Both the position numbers and the translations under genes were made by a program. Below, in pieces: positions 25,457-33,224 of a stretch of 64,000 nucleotides of DNA. The stretch's first letter is position 1. Every line of letters starts with the position of its first letter. This stretch comes from Mycobacterium conspicuum (GTDB taxonomy: Bacteria; Actinomycetota; Actinomycetes; Mycobacteriales; Mycobacteriaceae): contig NZ_AP022613.1 of NCBI RefSeq assembly GCF_010730195.1, forward strand, positions 4,464,001 to 4,528,000, written 5' to 3'. A model generated the notes under the pieces. It made no database searches. It saw nothing but the letters and a program-made list of their open reading frames with translations, and was not told where the DNA came from.

Positions 25457-25603
25457 TCAGTACGCCATGAACAGGATGGCGTCCCGGTCGTACTCCATGC
25501 CCGGATGAACCTTCGCGAGGTGCGCCTGGGTCAATTCGACCAGCTCATCCTCGTCCTTGCCCTGGATGGCTTCGCCGCACGGACACGTAATGTGGGTTTT
25601 CAC
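25457..25603 (-). CDS. Small DUF1059 protein
   Basis: A 48-residue protein starting at a GTG that overlaps the stop of the HhH-GPD gene (GTGA at 25600-25603). It begins KTHITCPCGEAIQGKDEDEL and ends HPGMEYDRDAILFMAY. The CPCG motif and the AHLAKVHPGM helix with its histidine are the hallmarks of the DUF1059 family, where Cys/Cys/His may bind a metal. Function is unknown. Translation is coupled to the DNA glycosylase-like gene. It is short enough to be missed by automatic gene callers. Confidence 0.82.
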   Translation of the reverse strand: MKTHITCPCGEAIQGKDEDELVELTQAHLAKVHPGMEYDRDAILFMAY

Positions 25604-26184
25604 GTTGCCGCCTTTCCCTTTGCTGCTGCTTTCATCTGCTTTTTATACGACCGCACTTTCCCCATCGATTCTCCGTCGACGATATCGGCCACCGAGATAT
25701 GCGAGCCGGCCTTGCCAAAGTCGCCGGCGGCCGCGCGCCAGCCTTTGGGTGTCACGCCGTACTGCTTGCCCAGCAGGGCCAAAAAGATCTGCGCCTTCAC
25801 GTCGCCGAAGCCCGGTAGCCCCTTGATGCGGCGCAGCAGCTCGTTTCCGTCGGGGTCACCGGCGGTCCACAATCCCGCCGCGTCGCCGTCGTAGCGGTCC
25901 ACGACGATCTGCGCCAACGTTTGGATGCGCTTGGCCATCGACCCCGGAAAGCGGTGTATCGCAGGCCTTTCCGAGCACAATGCGGCGAACTTGTCCGGGT
26001 CGTAGTCGGCGATCTCGGCGGCGTCAAAACTGCCCATCCGCTCCGCGATCTTCTTCGGTCCGGCGAATGCCGTCTCGAAGGGAACCTGCTGATCCAGAAC
26101 CATCCCGACGAGCAGGGCCAGCGGATTGTCGGCCAACAGCTGGTCGGCCTCGGGGTCTTGAGCGAGGCAAAGTTTGGCAGTCAC
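25600..26184 (-). CDS. HhH-GPD-type base-excision DNA repair protein (Rv1156-like)
   Basis: The 194-residue protein starts at a GTG (26184); extra codons upstream are open but not family-like. It has LAQDPEADQLLADNPLALLV, then MVLDQQVPFETAFAGPKKIA and a helix-hairpin-helix RIKGLPGFGDVKAQIFLALL near residue 130. The HhH-GPD aspartate expected about 18 residues after the hairpin is not obvious, because KGWRAAAGDFGK follows. It may be a small, divergent glycosylase or a non-catalytic DNA-binding protein. The length matches Rv1156 as I remember it. It is divergent from the 13E12 copy and upstream of the coupled DUF1059 gene. Confidence 0.78.
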   Translation of the reverse strand: MTAKLCLAQDPEADQLLADNPLALLVGMVLDQQVPFETAFAGPKKIAERMGSFDAAEIADYDPDKFAALCSERPAIHRFPGSMAKRIQTLAQIVVDRYDGDAAGLWTAGDPDGNELLRRIKGLPGFGDVKAQIFLALLGKQYGVTPKGWRAAAGDFGKAGSHISVADIVDGESMGKVRSYKKQMKAAAKGKAAT

Positions 26185-26384
26185 GCCAGGAAGCTTACGA
26201 CTGCCCGGAAAAGCCGAGGAACGCAGCCGAGAATGCCGCCACACTCGAAGAATTAGCGCCGGTGAGTTGAAGAGCAGGGTCGCGCGTGGGATGTCTTCTG
26301 GTCGGACTCGCCGCCGACGGTGTCATGGAACCGGCGCGACCTCGGTCGCCGAAAGTTGTCGGACCCTTCTGTTTTGATGACGTT

Positions 26385-27656
26385 ATGCGTTTCCCCGCCC
26401 CGCCTCTGCTGACGGACAATGTTCCGCGGCGTTTGGATGCGCTGTTTGACGAGCTGGCAGAGTTGGCCGGTCAGCGCAACGCGATCGATGCGCGGGTCGT
26501 GGAGATCGCGGCGGAGATGGAGCGCGACGAGCTCTGTGGCTCCACCGGCGCGCGTTCGGTGGCGGCATTGCTGGCCTGGAAGCTGGCCACGTCGTCGGCC
26601 AACGCGCGCACGATCACCACGGTGGCGCGTCGACTCGACGAGTTCCCACGCTGCGCTCAAGCCATGCGGGAGGGTCGGCTGTCGCTGGATCAGGTCGGCG
26701 TGATCGCCGCGCGCGCCGGACAGGGATCCGATGAGCATTACGCGAAGCTGGCCGCAGTGGCCACGGTCAATCAGCTGCGCACCGCGGTCAAGCTGGAACC
26801 GCGACCCGACCCCGGCCCCGAATATGAGTCCGATCTGCGGCCGTCGGTCACCAAGACCTCCTCCGATGAGCGGTTCAGCTATTGGCGGATCAAACTGGGC
26901 AACCTGGATGCGGCGAAATTCGACGCCGCGCTGGCCACGCACCGTGACGCACTGGTCGCGCAGTGGAAACGCGACCACGGTGACGACGACGATAACGACG
27001 ACGCGCGCGCCGGCGAGCAGAGGCCGCCGTTGCCGAGCACCGGGGAGGCGTTCATGCACCTGGTCGAGGCGGGCTGGGATGTTGAGGCGGCCCGCCGACC
27101 GCACGGGCAGCACACCACCGTGGTGGTGCACGTCGATGTGCAGCAGAAAGCCGCGGCACTGCATTTGGGTCCGCTGCTGTCCGACGCCGAACGCCAAGAA
27201 CTGACCTGCGATGCCACCTGTGAGGTCTGGTTTGAACGCGACGGCAACGTCATCGGCGCCGGGCGTACCACGCGGGTGATCAACCGGCGGTTGCGTCGCG
27301 CGCTTGAGCACCGCCACCCGACTTGCGCGGTGCCCGGTTGTGGCGCCACCCGGGGTCTTCATGCGCACCACATCCGCCATTGGGAAGACGGCGGCCCCAC
27401 CGAGCTGCACAATCTGGTTCTGCTCTGCCCGTACCACCATCGGCTACACCACCGCGGCCTGATCACCATCAGCGGACCCGCCGACGCCCTGACCGTCACC
27501 GACGACACCGGCCGATTACTCAGTCCGGGATCGCTGGCCCGACCACCCACCCAACCCCCACCCGCGGTCCCACCGTGGCGCGGGCCCCTCGGCGAACGCG
27601 CCGACTGGTGGTGGTACACCCCCTTCCAACCCCAACCACCACCCACCAACAACTAG
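26385..27656 (+). CDS. 13E12-family (DUF222) HNH endonuclease-like protein, copy 2
   Basis: The 423-residue protein has DUF222 and HNH domains, with CAVPGCGATRGLHAHHIRHW and LHNLVLLCPYHHRLHH. The ATG at 26385 aligns with the start of copy 1. Its central linker differs from copy 1 (ESDLRPSVTKTSSDERFSY) and it has an acidic DDDDNDDA run. From about residue 218 to the end only a dozen or so residues differ from copy 1. The gene is in inverted orientation relative to copy 1, about 16.5 kb away. In M. tuberculosis a REP13E12 element (Rv1148c) also lies in this neighbourhood, a little further along, so presence here is expected but placement is not identical. Confidence 0.9.
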   Translation: MRFPAPPLLTDNVPRRLDALFDELAELAGQRNAIDARVVEIAAEMERDELCGSTGARSVAALLAWKLATSSANARTITTVARRLDEFPRCAQAMREGRLSLDQVGVIAARAGQGSDEHYAKLAAVATVNQLRTAVKLEPRPDPGPEYESDLRPSVTKTSSDERFSYWRIKLGNLDAAKFDAALATHRDALVAQWKRDHGDDDDNDDARAGEQRPPLPSTGEAFMHLVEAGWDVEAARRPHGQHTTVVVHVDVQQKAAALHLGPLLSDAERQELTCDATCEVWFERDGNVIGAGRTTRVINRRLRRALEHRHPTCAVPGCGATRGLHAHHIRHWEDGGPTELHNLVLLCPYHHRLHHRGLITISGPADALTVTDDTGRLLSPGSLARPPTQPPPAVPPWRGPLGERADWWWYTPFQPQPPPTNN

Positions 27657-27890
27657 GTGGGTAAGGCGCAGGATTTCGTCGCGCTAGCGGCTGCCACCGA
27701 GCCTTGATTATCAAGTCCGACAACCAAACTCGCGCCCCCCTGCCCGCATCCACCACGTCCTCACCGATATCTCCGCTGAACCGCTAGGCGTTTGGCTTGT
27801 CGTTGTTGGACAGGCTGGTGCGGGCGCTGCCAACGCTTGCCCGCAGCACGCGATGCGGCCGGCGCATACCCGCCGAGCTATCGTGACGTC

Positions 27891-28418
27891 GTGTTGGATG
27901 ACGCCAGATTGGCAAACATGCTGGCCAGAGACGAACTGCACGAGCTGGTCAATGCCTACTGCCGCGCCGTCGACCGCGCCGATTACGAAGCGCTGCGGGA
28001 GATGTATCACCCCGACGCCACCGACTCGCACGGCTCGTTTTCGACGGGCGGCGTCGAACAATTCATCGCACAACTACGGGCGGCCGAACCGTACGTGCGT
28101 GTCTCCCAACACAACGTCACCACAACGAATTTCACGATCGACGGCGACACTGCCCGCGGTGAAATCTACTGCCTGGTTTTTCACACCTTCGCCGGCCCCG
28201 AACACGACCTCGACGTCATCATCGGCGGCCGGTACTTGGACACCTACACCAAACACGACGGCCGCTGGAAGTTCAGTCAACGCACCATCGTCGCGGACTG
28301 GGCATACCAAAACGATCCGTCCCAAGTGAATTTCGAACACCCCAGTACGCGGGGAAGCCTGCGCGGTAAACCCGGCCAGACCGACCCGTCGATCGACCTG
28401 TTCACCCGAGGCGGTTAG
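27891..28418 (+). CDS. SnoaL-like (NTF2-fold) protein
   Basis: A 175-residue protein of the NTF2/SnoaL superfamily. The N-terminal helix LHELVNAYCRAVDRADYEAL is followed by REMYHPDATDSHG (metal- or substrate-facing His/Asp) and late strands IIGGRYLDTYTKHDGRWKFS. Relatives include polyketide cyclases, hydratases and dehydratases that act on ring systems, and many catabolic cluster proteins. The start is the GTG at 27891 or the adjacent TTG. It is preceded by a 234-bp gap after the 13E12 gene in which I see no further gene. A second, more distant member (57568-58113) shares the same core pattern. Confidence 0.8.
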   Translation: MLDDARLANMLARDELHELVNAYCRAVDRADYEALREMYHPDATDSHGSFSTGGVEQFIAQLRAAEPYVRVSQHNVTTTNFTIDGDTARGEIYCLVFHTFAGPEHDLDVIIGGRYLDTYTKHDGRWKFSQRTIVADWAYQNDPSQVNFEHPSTRGSLRGKPGQTDPSIDLFTRGG

Positions 28419-28612
28419 CCGCTCTTGCGGCGGAATTCCCGACGGCTCTCCGCCGGCCCGTGACCGTGGCTGCGTGATTGCTTGCCGCCGGCGTCCTTGT
28501 GGTCGGATCCGTCCGAGGACTTCGCCAACTTGCGCTCGAGGGCCTCCTTGAACTTGCGTTTGGTCTCGTCCTCGGGTGCGCCGGAATCCTTCGACGACTT
28601 CGACTCAGCCAT
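28415..28612 (-). CDS. Small basic DUF5302-type protein
   Basis: A 65-residue highly charged protein (KRKFKEALERKLAKSSDG and a basic C-terminal SRREFRRKSG). It has no hydrophobic segment and is probably intrinsically disordered apart from one amphipathic helix. I recognise the pattern from mycobacterial genomes as DUF5302; no function is known. The 3' end overlaps the SnoaL-like gene's end by four bases, and the start is 9 bp after the downstream edge of the F420-binding protein gene, so it likely shares that transcript. Confidence 0.8.
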   Translation of the reverse strand: MAESKSSKDSGAPEDETKRKFKEALERKLAKSSDGSDHKDAGGKQSRSHGHGPAESRREFRRKSG

Positions 28613-28621
28613 ACCGGCAGC

Positions 28622-29065
28622 CTAACGCTTTCCCGGGGGCAGACCGTAGACATGCGAGATCGGCAACGTCAGCAGCACCCGCCGATCGGTGACCATCGCC
28701 TGCCGGTATTCGTCCCAGTCCGGATGCTCGCCGGCGATGTCGCGATACAAGGCGATCAGCGCCTCGACGGTGTCGTCGTCGGGCGACGCGGCGGGCGGCG
28801 ACAACTCCGCCGTGCCCTCCGCGACGGCATAGGACCACCCGTCGTCGGCGTCCACCAACAGCGACGCCCGCGGGTCGCGGCGCAGGTTGCGGGTCTTGGC
28901 CCGCGGCTCGGTGATCGACACCCGCACCACCACCTCGCGCGCGTCGAAGTGATACGACACGTTCGACAGTTGGGGCCGCCCGTCGCGTTTGATCGTGGCC
29001 AGCACCCCCAGTGAGTTTCCGCTGATCACGGCCAGGAGTTTGTCGTCGAACACTTGGCGTCCCAT
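28622..29065 (-). CDS. F420-binding PNPOx-like protein (Rv1155-like)
   Basis: The 147-residue protein exactly matches the length I remember for M. tuberculosis Rv1155, a structurally known F420-binding member of the pyridoxamine-phosphate oxidase-like family. The strands SLGVLATIKRDGRPQLSNVS, EVVVRVSITEPRAKTRNLRR and DPRASLLVDADDGWSYAV are characteristic. It likely acts as a cytosolic F420-dependent reductase; its substrate is not established. It is divergent from the DUF1697 gene with 34 bp between starts, so the two share a compact promoter region. Confidence 0.9.
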   Translation of the reverse strand: MGRQVFDDKLLAVISGNSLGVLATIKRDGRPQLSNVSYHFDAREVVVRVSITEPRAKTRNLRRDPRASLLVDADDGWSYAVAEGTAELSPPAASPDDDTVEALIALYRDIAGEHPDWDEYRQAMVTDRRVLLTLPISHVYGLPPGKR

Positions 29066-29099
29066 CCCGAAAGCCTACGTCGCCCGTAGATTGGCGAAC

Positions 29100-29621
29100 A
29101 TGACCCAATTCGCAGCGTTCCTGCGTGGCGTCAACGTGGGGGGCGTCAACTTGAAGATGGCCGAGGTGGCCGCTGCGTTGTCTGAGGCCGGATTCAGCAA
29201 CGTGCGCACCATCCTGGCCTCCGGCAATGTGCTGCTGGAATCGTCGTCCGGCGTCACCGCGGTGCGGAAGCAAGCCGAGGCCGCGTTGCGCGAGCGATTC
29301 GGCTACGAGGCCTGGGTGCTGGCCTACGACATCGACACGGTGCGCAAGATCGCCGAGGCTTACCCGTTCGAGCGCGAGGTCGACGGGTATCAGTCCTACG
29401 TCACGTTCGTCACCGACGCCAAAGTGCTCGACGAACTCGCCGCGCTGGCCGACCAGGCCGGCTCGGACGAAAAGATCGCCCGCGGCGTCGGCGTCGTCTA
29501 CTGGCAGGTGCCCAAGGGCAGCACCCTGGACAGCACCATCGGGAAAACGATGGGCAAGCCGCGCTACAAGTCGTCGACCACCACGCGCAATCTGCGCACC
29601 GTGGCCAAGGTGGTCAAGTGA
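29100..29621 (+). CDS. DUF1697 protein
   Basis: The 173-residue protein has the DUF1697 opening FAAFLRGVNVGGVNLKM, then RTILASGNVLLESS and the C-terminal KTMGKPRYKSSTTTRNLRTV. The family is widespread and uncharacterised, with a ferredoxin-like fold in structural genomics entries. The ATG at 29100 is chosen; the frame is open further upstream, overlapping the divergent gene. The stop overlaps the start of the following O-methyltransferase remnant (GTGA at 29618-29621), so the two genes form a coupled pair. Confidence 0.87.
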   Translation: MTQFAAFLRGVNVGGVNLKMAEVAAALSEAGFSNVRTILASGNVLLESSSGVTAVRKQAEAALRERFGYEAWVLAYDIDTVRKIAEAYPFEREVDGYQSYVTFVTDAKVLDELAALADQAGSDEKIARGVGVVYWQVPKGSTLDSTIGKTMGKPRYKSSTTTRNLRTVAKVVK

Positions 29622-30441
29622 AGGTCAACCTCAGCGGTGTCTCCGAGACCGCCCTACTGACGCTGTACGCGCGCGCCCGCGAAGCTCGCCGCCCCGATTC
29701 CGTGATCGATGACCCGATGGCGGTGGCCCTAGTCGATTCGATCGACTATGACTTCTCAAAGTTCGGCCACCTGCGCCCCGGAAGCGCCCAGGGCCTGGCC
29801 CTGCGCGCCCTGGCCTTCGACAACGCGACCAGGTCCTACCTCGATCGCCATCCATCGGCGACGGTGGTGGCGTTGGCGGAGGGCTTGCAGACCAGTTTCT
29901 GGCGCCTCGACGCCGCCGATCCCGACAGCCAATTCCGTTGGCTGACAGTTGATTTACCGCAGATGATCGAAATCCGGAATCGGCTGCTGCCGCCGAGCCG
30001 CGGGTCGCGGTGTGCGCACAGTCGGCGTTGGACTACAGCTGGATGGACGCCGTCGACGATTCCGGCGGCGTCTTCATCACCGCCGAGGGATTGCTGATGT
30101 ACCTGCAGCCCGAGCAGGCGCTCGACCTGATCGCGCAGTGCGCCAAGAGATTTCCCGGCGGCGAGATGGTGTTCGACTTGCCGCCGGTCTGGTTCTCGAA
30201 GCTGAGTCGCTACGGCGGCCTGCGGCCGACCCTGCGCTACAAGGTTCCGGCGATGCCCTTCAGCCTGTCCTCGGCGCAGGCCGCGGACCTCGCGCGCACC
30301 GTGCCGGGAATTCGCCGGGTGCGGAAGATGCCGATGGCATCGGGGCGGGGCCCGCTGCTCCGAGCGGCGGTGTCGATCCTCTACGGGGCGCACTTCTTGG
30401 ATCCGTTGCGCCCGAGCATGACGCTGCTGGAGTTCGGCTGA
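29618..30441 (+). pseudogene. O-methyltransferase of the LCM/PPM1 type, interrupted by a frameshift
   Basis: The 5' part (29618 to about 29990) encodes LSGVSETALLTLYARAREAR and the SAM-methyltransferase-like VVALAEGLQTSFWRLDAADP. The 3' part (from about 29991, one frame over) encodes SALDYSWMDAVDDSGGVFIT and AEGLLMYLQPEQALDLIAQC. The pieces join if a single G is restored in the run near 29989-29991. That would yield an uninterrupted gene of 825 nt (274 residues), close to the 271 residues I recall for M. tuberculosis Omt (Rv1153c). Either a real one-base deletion or a sequencing error explains it. It overlaps the upstream gene in GTGA fashion. Confidence 0.82.
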
Positions 30442-30449
30442 CCGGGGTG

Positions 30450-30815
30450 TCAGTCGTCCGGCACGTTGGTGAGGTAGCGCATCGCGTCGGACTTGGTCAG
30501 CCCCAACGCCCTGGCCACCTCGACGTATTCGCGGGCGGCGGCCGCCATCGCCGCGTCGGTCGGATCGAAGCGAGAGATGAAAGTGCCGAAGCGGCCGCGT
30601 GTTTCGACGATCGCCGCCGATTCCAATTCGCGATATGCGCGGGCCACGGTGTTGGCGGCGACGCCCAGCTGACCGGCCAGGTCACGCACCGTGGGCAGCC
30701 GGGTGCCCGGCGGCAGCGCACCGGCGCGGACCCCCTCGATCACCTGGGTTCGAAGCTGGTCGAATAACGGCTTGCCCGCCTTGACATCCACCCGTAGCAA
30801 ATCCCGCAACTCCAC
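30450..30815 (-). CDS. GntR-family regulator, YtrA-like short form
   Basis: The 121-residue protein has the winged helix of GntR regulators at residues 12-80 (PLFDQLRTQVIEGVRAGALP, TVRDLAGQLGVAANTVARAY, RGRFGTFIS). It has only a short C-terminal helical extension instead of a full effector domain, as in YtrA-type members. The length equals that of Rv1152 as I remember it, a regulator described as affecting antibiotic susceptibility. It diverges from the sirtuin gene (starts 37 bp apart), so it may control the sirtuin and itself. The start is a GTG at 30815. Confidence 0.92.
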   Translation of the reverse strand: MELRDLLRVDVKAGKPLFDQLRTQVIEGVRAGALPPGTRLPTVRDLAGQLGVAANTVARAYRELESAAIVETRGRFGTFISRFDPTDAAMAAAAREYVEVARALGLTKSDAMRYLTNVPDD

Positions 30816-30852
30816 TTATCCAGTATTGCCCAAGCACGGCTATGTTTGTGGG

Positions 30853-31569
30853 ATGCGAGTGACGGTACTTAGCGGCGCGGGCATTTCCGCAGAGAGCGGG
30901 GTGCCGACCTTTCGCGATGACAAGAACGGACTGTGGGCGCGCTTCGACCCTTACGAGCTATCCAGCACACAGGGCTGGCTGAAGAACCCCGAACGCGTCT
31001 GGGGCTGGTACCTGTGGCGGCACTATCTGGTGGCCAAGGTCGAACCCAACGACGGGCACCGCGCCATCGCCGCCTGGCAGGACGGGGCGCAGGTCACCGT
31101 CGTCACCCAGAACGTCGATGACTTGCACGAGCGCGCCGGCAGCACGCCGGTACACCACCTGCACGGCAGCCTGTTCGAATTCCGTTGTGCGCGTTGCGGA
31201 GTGGCCTACACCGAGGCTCTGCCGGAGATGCCCGAGCCCGCGATCGAGGTGGAGCCGCCGGTGTGTAGCGAGTGCGACGGCCTGATTCGCCCCGACATCG
31301 TGTGGTTCGGCGAAGCATTGCCCGAGGGCCCGTGGCAGCGTGCGGTGGAAGCGACGCAGGACGCCGACGTGATGGTGGTGGTGGGCACCTCGGCGATCGT
31401 CTACCCCGCGGCGGGGCTACCCGACCTGGCGCTGGCCCGCGGCGCCGTCGTCATCGAGGTCAACCCGGAGCCCACGCCGCTGTCTGCAAGCGCAACGCTC
31501 AGCATCCGCCAGAGCGCGAGCCAGGCGCTGCCCGGGCTGTTGCAGCGGCTGCCGGCCCTGCTGCAGTAG
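30853..31569 (+). CDS. NAD-dependent protein deacylase, sirtuin class III (CobB-like)
   Basis: The 238-residue protein has all the sirtuin motifs: GAGISAESGVPTFRD (residues 7-21), TQNVDDLHERAG, the catalytic HLHGS histidine, and a zinc site made of CARC and CSEC pairs. The segment VWGWYLWRHYL contains Tyr-x-x-Arg, the pair that recognises acidic acyl groups in SIRT5 and CobB, so desuccinylase activity in addition to deacetylation is expected. The family removes acyl groups from lysines, for instance from acyl-CoA synthetases. It is divergent from the GntR gene. Just after the stop begins a 55-bp repeat (31577-31631). Confidence 0.95.
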   Translation: MRVTVLSGAGISAESGVPTFRDDKNGLWARFDPYELSSTQGWLKNPERVWGWYLWRHYLVAKVEPNDGHRAIAAWQDGAQVTVVTQNVDDLHERAGSTPVHHLHGSLFEFRCARCGVAYTEALPEMPEPAIEVEPPVCSECDGLIRPDIVWFGEALPEGPWQRAVEATQDADVMVVVGTSAIVYPAAGLPDLALARGAVVIEVNPEPTPLSASATLSIRQSASQALPGLLQRLPALLQ

Positions 31570-31576
31570 GCGCCTT

Positions 31577-31631
31577 GCGCCGAAACTGCGCACAGATCGC
31601 GATTTATGCACAAATCGCGCGCTGACCGCAG
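31577..31631. repeat. Direct repeat, copy 1, containing a perfect hairpin
   Basis: A 55-bp segment matching the segment at 32505-32559 at 46 positions (about 84%). Copy 1 contains the stem CGCGATTT / AAATCGCG with loop ATGCAC at 31598-31619. Translated in one frame it yields RRNCAQIAIYAQIAR, resembling the C-terminus of the downstream DUF559 protein. The copies bracket that gene. Confidence 0.7.
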
Positions 31632-31674
31632 AATCGATCGGCGTTAAGTCGGCATTCCACGCGATGCTGCCGCC

Positions 31675-32553
31675 ATGACGGCAAGCGACGAACCATTCAT
31701 TGGCAGCGAAGCGGTGGCCAGTGGGGCCCTACGCAAACACCAGCTGCGCTCCCGCTTCAGGGCGGTGTTTCCAGACGTCTATGTGTCCAGGGATCAACAG
31801 CTGACGGTGCGGCAACTGGCCATTGCGGGCTGGCTGTGGTCGCATCGCAATGGGGTGCTGGCAGGGGTTACCGCGGCGGCGTGGCACGGCTCGAAATGGG
31901 TGGACGAGGACCTACCTATCGAATTGATCTGGTCGAATGCGCGCCCGCCGCGCGGGCTTCGCACCCATGACATGGCGTTATGCCCTGGCGAGCTGGACAT
32001 GGTCGCCGGCCTGCCCGTCACGACTCCAGGCCGCACGGCGTTCGACATCGGGTGCGGGAAGCCGATGGGCTTCGCGGTCGCCCACCTCGATGCGCTCATG
32101 AACGCCACCGGCCTCAAGGTCAACGACATCGCCGATGTCGCCACCCGGCATCGCGGAGCGAGAGGGTTGCGGAAATTGGACAGGGCGCTGCAGCTTGTGG
32201 ACGCCGGTTCACAGTCGCCGAAGGAGAGTTGGCTGCGGCTGCTGTTGATCAGAGCCGGCCTACCGCGGCCCACCACACAGATCCCCGTGGATGCGGGCCA
32301 CCAGATGTACTACCTCGACATGGGCTGGCCGGACCTCATGGTGGCCGTGGAGTATGACGGTGAGCATCACCGAAAGGACCGCTGGCACTACAGAAAAGAC
32401 ATTCGCCGCAGCGAGGAGTTAGCGCGCCTCGGCTGGATCGTGATACGAGTGGTGGCATCGGATCGCCCCGAAGACATCATCCGCCGCGTGCGCGACGCGC
32501 GTGCGCACCGAAACTGCGTACAGATCGCAATTTCTCGAAAAATCACGCGCTGA
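31675..32553 (+). CDS. DUF559/Vsr-like PD-(D/E)xK nuclease-domain protein with AbiEi-like N-terminus
   Basis: The 292-residue protein has an N-terminal helical part (RKHQLRSRFRAVFPDVYV, VTAAAWHG) similar to the AbiEi-type or type IV antitoxin region often joined to this family. The C-terminal domain contains DMGWPDLMVAVEYDGEHHRK and RSEELARLGWIVIRVVASD, a Vsr-like PD-(D/E)xK nuclease pattern. No obvious toxin partner is adjacent. The final residues HRNCVQIAISRKITR are encoded by the second of two 55-bp direct repeats that flank the gene, which suggests that the gene and its ends have moved or duplicated as a unit. Confidence 0.78.
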   Translation: MTASDEPFIGSEAVASGALRKHQLRSRFRAVFPDVYVSRDQQLTVRQLAIAGWLWSHRNGVLAGVTAAAWHGSKWVDEDLPIELIWSNARPPRGLRTHDMALCPGELDMVAGLPVTTPGRTAFDIGCGKPMGFAVAHLDALMNATGLKVNDIADVATRHRGARGLRKLDRALQLVDAGSQSPKESWLRLLLIRAGLPRPTTQIPVDAGHQMYYLDMGWPDLMVAVEYDGEHHRKDRWHYRKDIRRSEELARLGWIVIRVVASDRPEDIIRRVRDARAHRNCVQIAISRKITR

Positions 32554-32559
32554 GCGCAG
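32505..32559. repeat. Direct repeat, copy 2, overlapping the 3' end of the DUF559 gene
   Basis: It matches copy 1 at 46 of 55 positions in the same orientation. It supplies the last 15 or so codons of the nuclease-like gene and its stop codon. The hairpin of copy 1 is degraded here. The interval between the starts of the two repeats is 928 bp. Confidence 0.7.
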
Positions 32560-32573
32560 TCTCGGCGCAAGCA

Positions 32574-33224
32574 CTAAGACCGAACCGCCCGCCCCAGCGC
32601 CAACTCCGACACCGGCATCGGCATCCAGAACGGCAAAGTCCACTCGCGGCGCGAGGTGTCGATCTGGAATCCGGCGTCGACCAGCGACTGCTCGGTATCG
32701 CGGTGGGTGTGGCAGTTACCGAACAACCTCGGCCACAGGGTCGCATCGACAACCCGTTGCCAAAATCCCCGCACACCCGCGCTGGCGATGTGCTCGAGAT
32801 ACCGCAACTCCCCGCCTTTACGCAGCAGCGCGTAGAGATGGCGCAGCGCGGCGTCGGGATCACGCACCGAGCACAGCACCAGCGAGCACACCACCACGTC
32901 AAACGGCTCCGCAGCCAAGCCGAATTGCTCCATCGTCTCGCCGGACACGGTGACGGGAATCGGTGCGTTCGCGGCCGCGACGCGGGCCTTGGCGCGCAGC
33001 CGGGGCTCGGGCTCCACCGCAACCACCTGTTCGACGGTCGGCGGGTACAAGGCGAAGTTGGTGCCGACGCCGGCTCCCACCTCCAAGACCCGCCCCGACA
33101 GGCCCGCGAGGTTCTCCCGGCGCAGCGCCTGTACGGCCTTCGCCTCGTGGGTGGCCACGACGGGCCAGACCCGCGCGAAGAACGGGTGGTCTATCGGCGA
33201 TTGCGCGCAGGAAACGGCGTTCAT
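32574..33224 (-). CDS. Class I SAM-dependent methyltransferase (Rv1147-like)
   Basis: The 216-residue protein has the class I methyltransferase motif I, GRVLEVGAGVGTNFALYP (about residues 45-62), motif II VVAVEPEPRLRAKA and the VVCSLVLCSVRDPDAALR segment. Family members near this position include UbiE-like and phosphatidylethanolamine-type methyltransferases; the substrate is not known. The stop is close to the end of the convergent DUF559 gene. The start overlaps the TetR gene stop (ATGA at 33221-33224), so it belongs to the leftward transcript with TetR and mmpL. Confidence 0.88.
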   Translation of the reverse strand: MNAVSCAQSPIDHPFFARVWPVVATHEAKAVQALRRENLAGLSGRVLEVGAGVGTNFALYPPTVEQVVAVEPEPRLRAKARVAAANAPIPVTVSGETMEQFGLAAEPFDVVVCSLVLCSVRDPDAALRHLYALLRKGGELRYLEHIASAGVRGFWQRVVDATLWPRLFGNCHTHRDTEQSLVDAGFQIDTSRREWTLPFWMPMPVSELALGRAVRS

